Source of the DNA: Microbispora corallina
GTDB taxonomy: Bacteria > Actinomycetota > Actinomycetes > Streptosporangiales > Streptosporangiaceae
Assembly: GCF_016863035.1 (NCBI RefSeq)
Contig: NZ_BOOC01000002.1
Coordinates: 248,001-312,000, forward strand
DNA: 64,000 nucleotides
Direction: 5' to 3'
Shown here: positions 61,946 to 64,000 of the stretch, in pieces
Layout: each line of letters starts with the position of its first letter
How positions within the stretch are numbered: position 1 is the stretch's first letter
Translations under genes and position numbers: made by a program
Notes under the pieces: generated by a model
What the model saw: the letters and a program-made list of their open reading frames with translations, nothing else
What the model was told of the DNA's origin: nothing
Databases searched by the model: none

Positions 61946-62407
61946 GCCGAACGGACCGGCCGCGGCGCCCACCGCCTCCATCAGCCAGGCGGCCGACCGC
62001 TCCGCCTGGCTGACGATGTCCTCCGGGTACCCGTACTTGACCTGGTGATCGGCGAACTCGTCCTCGTCGTCCAGGTGGACCCGGCCGTCAAGGAAGCGCA
62101 GCACGTCGAGGTCCAGGTCGACCATGGTGACCTCGTCGTCCGTCCACTGCGGCACCGTGCTGACGTCGCAGTAGATCTCCGGATCGTGCGGCCGCGCGTT
62201 GAAGGCCGCCGTCCACCACGCGTCCCGGGGGAAGAGCATGACCGACGCGAACTCGAAGACCGTGGGCGGCTCGTGCCCCCGCCGCGCGAGCATCCCGGCG
62301 GGGCAGCCGATCCAGACGCCGTGCTCGTCCTCGCCGAGCAGCCGGCCGGGGTGGTTCCAGTGCAGCGATCCGCCGTACTTGCGGTACACGACCCTCATCT
62401 CGGACAC
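61910..62407 (-). CDS. DUF402 family protein
   Basis: The 165-residue protein shows the DUF402 pattern: WWTAAFNARPHDPEIYCDVSTVPQW, then VTMVDLDLDVLRFLDGRVHLDDEDEFADHQVKYGYPEDIV. The acidic DLDLD...DEDEF residues bind metal in characterised homologues that hydrolyse nucleoside di/triphosphates (Streptomyces SCO5041-like and Ntdp-type proteins). A nucleotide phosphatase role is therefore plausible but unproven. The start is GTG 62407 or ATG 62398; neither has a strong ribosome site. Its 3' end lies in a tandem duplication. Confidence 0.82.
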   Translation of the reverse strand: MSEMRVVYRKYGGSLHWNHPGRLLGEDEHGVWIGCPAGMLARRGHEPPTVFEFASVMLFPRDAWWTAAFNARPHDPEIYCDVSTVPQWTDDEVTMVDLDLDVLRFLDGRVHLDDEDEFADHQVKYGYPEDIVSQAERSAAWLMEAVGAAAGPFGGAHTRWLSLVM

Positions 62408-62455
62408 GGGCGGGACGCTATGTCACGCCCGTCTCCGAGCACAACCGGATATCCG

Positions 62456-64000
62456 CTAGACCTCGACGACCACCGGGATGATCATCGGGCGGCGGCGGTA
62501 GGTGTCGCTGACCCAGCGGCCCACCGTACGGCGGATGGTCCGGCGCAGTTGCAGGTCGTCGGCGACGCCCGCCGCGGCGACCTCCTGCAGGGCGGCCTCG
62601 ATCTGCGGGATCACGGCGTCGAACGCCTCGGGGTCGATGCCCGATCCGCGCGCCGTGATCTCCGGCCCGCCCGTGAGCTTGCCGGTCGTGGAGTCGACGA
62701 CCACGACGACCGAGATGAACCCCTCGTCGCCCAGGATCCGCCGGTCCTTGAGGGCCACGTCGGTGATGTCGCCGACCGAGGTGCCGTCCACGAACACGTA
62801 GCCGCACGGGACGGCGCCGGCGATCCGTGCCCGGCCGTCGACCAGGTCGACGACCACGCCGTCGTCGGCGATCACGATGTTCTCGTCCGGGACGCCGGTC
62901 AGCCCGGCCAGGCGGGCGTGCGCCCGCAGGTGCCGCCACTCCCCGTGCACCGGCATGAAGTTGGACGGCTTCGTGAGGTTGAGGACGTACAGCAGCTCGC
63001 CCGCGGCGGCGTGACCGGACACGTGCACCCGGGCGTTGCCCTTGTGGACGACGCGGGCGCCCCACCGGTTGAGGCCGTTGATGACCTTGTTGACCGCCGT
63101 CTCGTTGCCCGGGACCAGCGACGAGGCCAGCAGCACCGTGTCCCCGGCCGCGATGCGGATCGGGTGGTCGCGGTTGGCCATGCGCGACAGCGCCGCCATC
63201 GGCTCGCCCTGGGAGCCGGTGCAGATCAGCACCACGTCCTCCGGCGGCCACTCCTCGATCTCCCGGGAGTCGACCAGCAGGCCCGCCGGCACCTTCAGGT
63301 AGCCGAGGTCGCGCGCCACTCCCATGTTGCGCACCATCGAGCGGCCGATCAGCGCGACCTTGCGGCCGTGCTTCTCCGCCGCGTCCATGATCTGCTGCAC
63401 GCGGTGGATGTGCGAGGCGAAGCTGGCGACGATGATCCGCTTGTCGGCCGTGCGGAAGACGTCGTCGATGACCGGCGCGATCTCGCGCTCGCTCGTGACG
63501 AATCCCGGCACCTCGGCGTTGGTCGAGTCCGACATGAGCAGGTCGACGCCCTCGGACCCCAGCCGCGCGAACGCCCCGAGGTCGGTCAGCCGCCCGTCCA
63601 GCGGAAGCTGGTCCATCTTGAAGTCGCCGGTGTGCAGCACGATTCCGGCGGGCGTGCGGATCGCCACCGCCAGCGCGTCCGGGATCGAGTGGTTGACCGA
63701 GACGAACTCGCAGTCGAACGGCCCGAACGCGCGCCGCTCCCCCTCGATCACCTCGACCTTGACCGGCTGGATCCGGTGCTCCGACAGCTTGCTCTCGATC
63801 AGCCCGAGCGTGAGCCGCGAGCCCACCAGCGGGATGTCGCGCCGCTCGCGCAGCAGGTACGGCACGGCGCCGATGTGGTCCTCGTGCGCGTGCGTGAGCA
63901 CGACCGCCTCGATGTCGTCCAGCCGGCCCCGGATGTAGTCGAAGTCGGGCAGGATGAGATCGACGCCGGGCTGGTCGGGCTCGGGGAACAGCACGCCGCA
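62456..64000 (-). CDS. rnj: Ribonuclease J (5' end beyond the window)
   Basis: RNase J is a metallo-beta-lactamase-fold 5'-3' exonuclease and endonuclease of RNA decay. The visible 514 residues include the zinc motif THAHEDHIG, the beta-CASP region (SDSTNAEVPGF, VASFASHIHRVQQ, GSQGEPMAALSRMANRDH), HVSGHAAAGEL, FMPVHGEWRHL and the C-terminal domain (LRRTIRRTVGRWVSDTYRRRPMIIPVVVEV). The frame runs off the right edge before the start. In actinobacteria rnj usually lies near dapA and ftsK. Confidence 0.95.
   Translation of the reverse strand, partial: CGVLFPEPDQPGVDLILPDFDYIRGRLDDIEAVVLTHAHEDHIGAVPYLLRERRDIPLVGSRLTLGLIESKLSEHRIQPVKVEVIEGERRAFGPFDCEFVSVNHSIPDALAVAIRTPAGIVLHTGDFKMDQLPLDGRLTDLGAFARLGSEGVDLLMSDSTNAEVPGFVTSEREIAPVIDDVFRTADKRIIVASFASHIHRVQQIMDAAEKHGRKVALIGRSMVRNMGVARDLGYLKVPAGLLVDSREIEEWPPEDVVLICTGSQGEPMAALSRMANRDHPIRIAAGDTVLLASSLVPGNETAVNKVINGLNRWGARVVHKGNARVHVSGHAAAGELLYVLNLTKPSNFMPVHGEWRHLRAHARLAGLTGVPDENIVIADDGVVVDLVDGRARIAGAVPCGYVFVDGTSVGDITDVALKDRRILGDEGFISVVVVVDSTTGKLTGGPEITARGSGIDPEAFDAVIPQIEAALQEVAAAGVADDLQLRRTIRRTVGRWVSDTYRRRPMIIPVVVEV

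Overview
The DNA is very GC-rich (codon third positions are almost all G or C) and carries long meaningless antisense reading frames, as expected of an actinomycete. Gene content points to a filamentous, secondary-metabolite-producing actinobacterium, most likely near the Streptosporangiales (Nonomuraea/Microbispora-like). That placement is inferred from gene content; the genus cannot be fixed from the sequence alone.

Two blocks of conserved chromosomal core are visible. The first (2.3-8.2 kb) holds rny, recX, recA with an SOS box, and a DUF3046 gene. The second (38.2-50.1 kb) holds nei-type glycosylase, clgR, cinA/pncC, pgsA, rimO, a RodZ-like HTH membrane protein and ftsK; rnj is cut by the right edge (62.5-64 kb). 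In many actinobacteria these genes form one nearly continuous neighbourhood (rnj-ftsK-...-pgsA-cinA-clgR-...-DUF3046-recA-recX). Here it is split by about 30 kb of accessory genes between DUF3046 and clgR, by a nucleobase island inside it, and by about 11 kb between ftsK and rnj.

Accessory region 1 (8.2-25.6 kb) has a VOC protein, a PLP decarboxylase and the giant helicase Lhr, then a compact divergent biosynthetic locus. The left arm is adenylation enzyme, condensation-carrier didomain, and E1-alpha, E1-beta and E2 of a 2-oxoacid dehydrogenase-like complex. The right arm is a free carrier protein, a free condensation enzyme with a CHxxxDG motif, and an N,N-dimethylformamidase-like enzyme fused to a propeller-like tail. 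Seven of the eight genes overlap a neighbour by a few bases, and the two arms appear to be driven by mirror-image copies of one promoter element. This is the best candidate for an undescribed system.

Accessory region 2 (25.6-36.1 kb) looks like amino-sugar or peptidoglycan-fragment salvage: a VanX-type dipeptidase, two paralogous ROK regulators with a shared operator-like site, a carbohydrate ABC importer and a NagZ-like GH3 enzyme, then a membrane protein with an endonuclease/phosphatase domain. Next come an iron-sulfur (6-4) photolyase, a leaderless Rrf2 regulator and a Nei-type glycosylase.

At 43.1-47.5 kb a PucR regulator is divergent from a coupled operon of nucleobase deaminase, 2-oxoglutarate dioxygenase and NCS1 permease. 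At 50.2-57.0 kb an IclR regulator accompanies a complete oxidative uronate pathway: uronate dehydrogenase, glucarate dehydratase, ketodeoxyglucarate dehydratase and ketoglutarate-semialdehyde dehydrogenase, plus one co-transcribed protein of unknown function. The right end has a SARP/AfsR-type regulator, an MFS exporter and a DUF402 protein whose shared 3' junction with the exporter is tandemly duplicated. No tRNA, rRNA, CRISPR array or insertion sequence was recognised.
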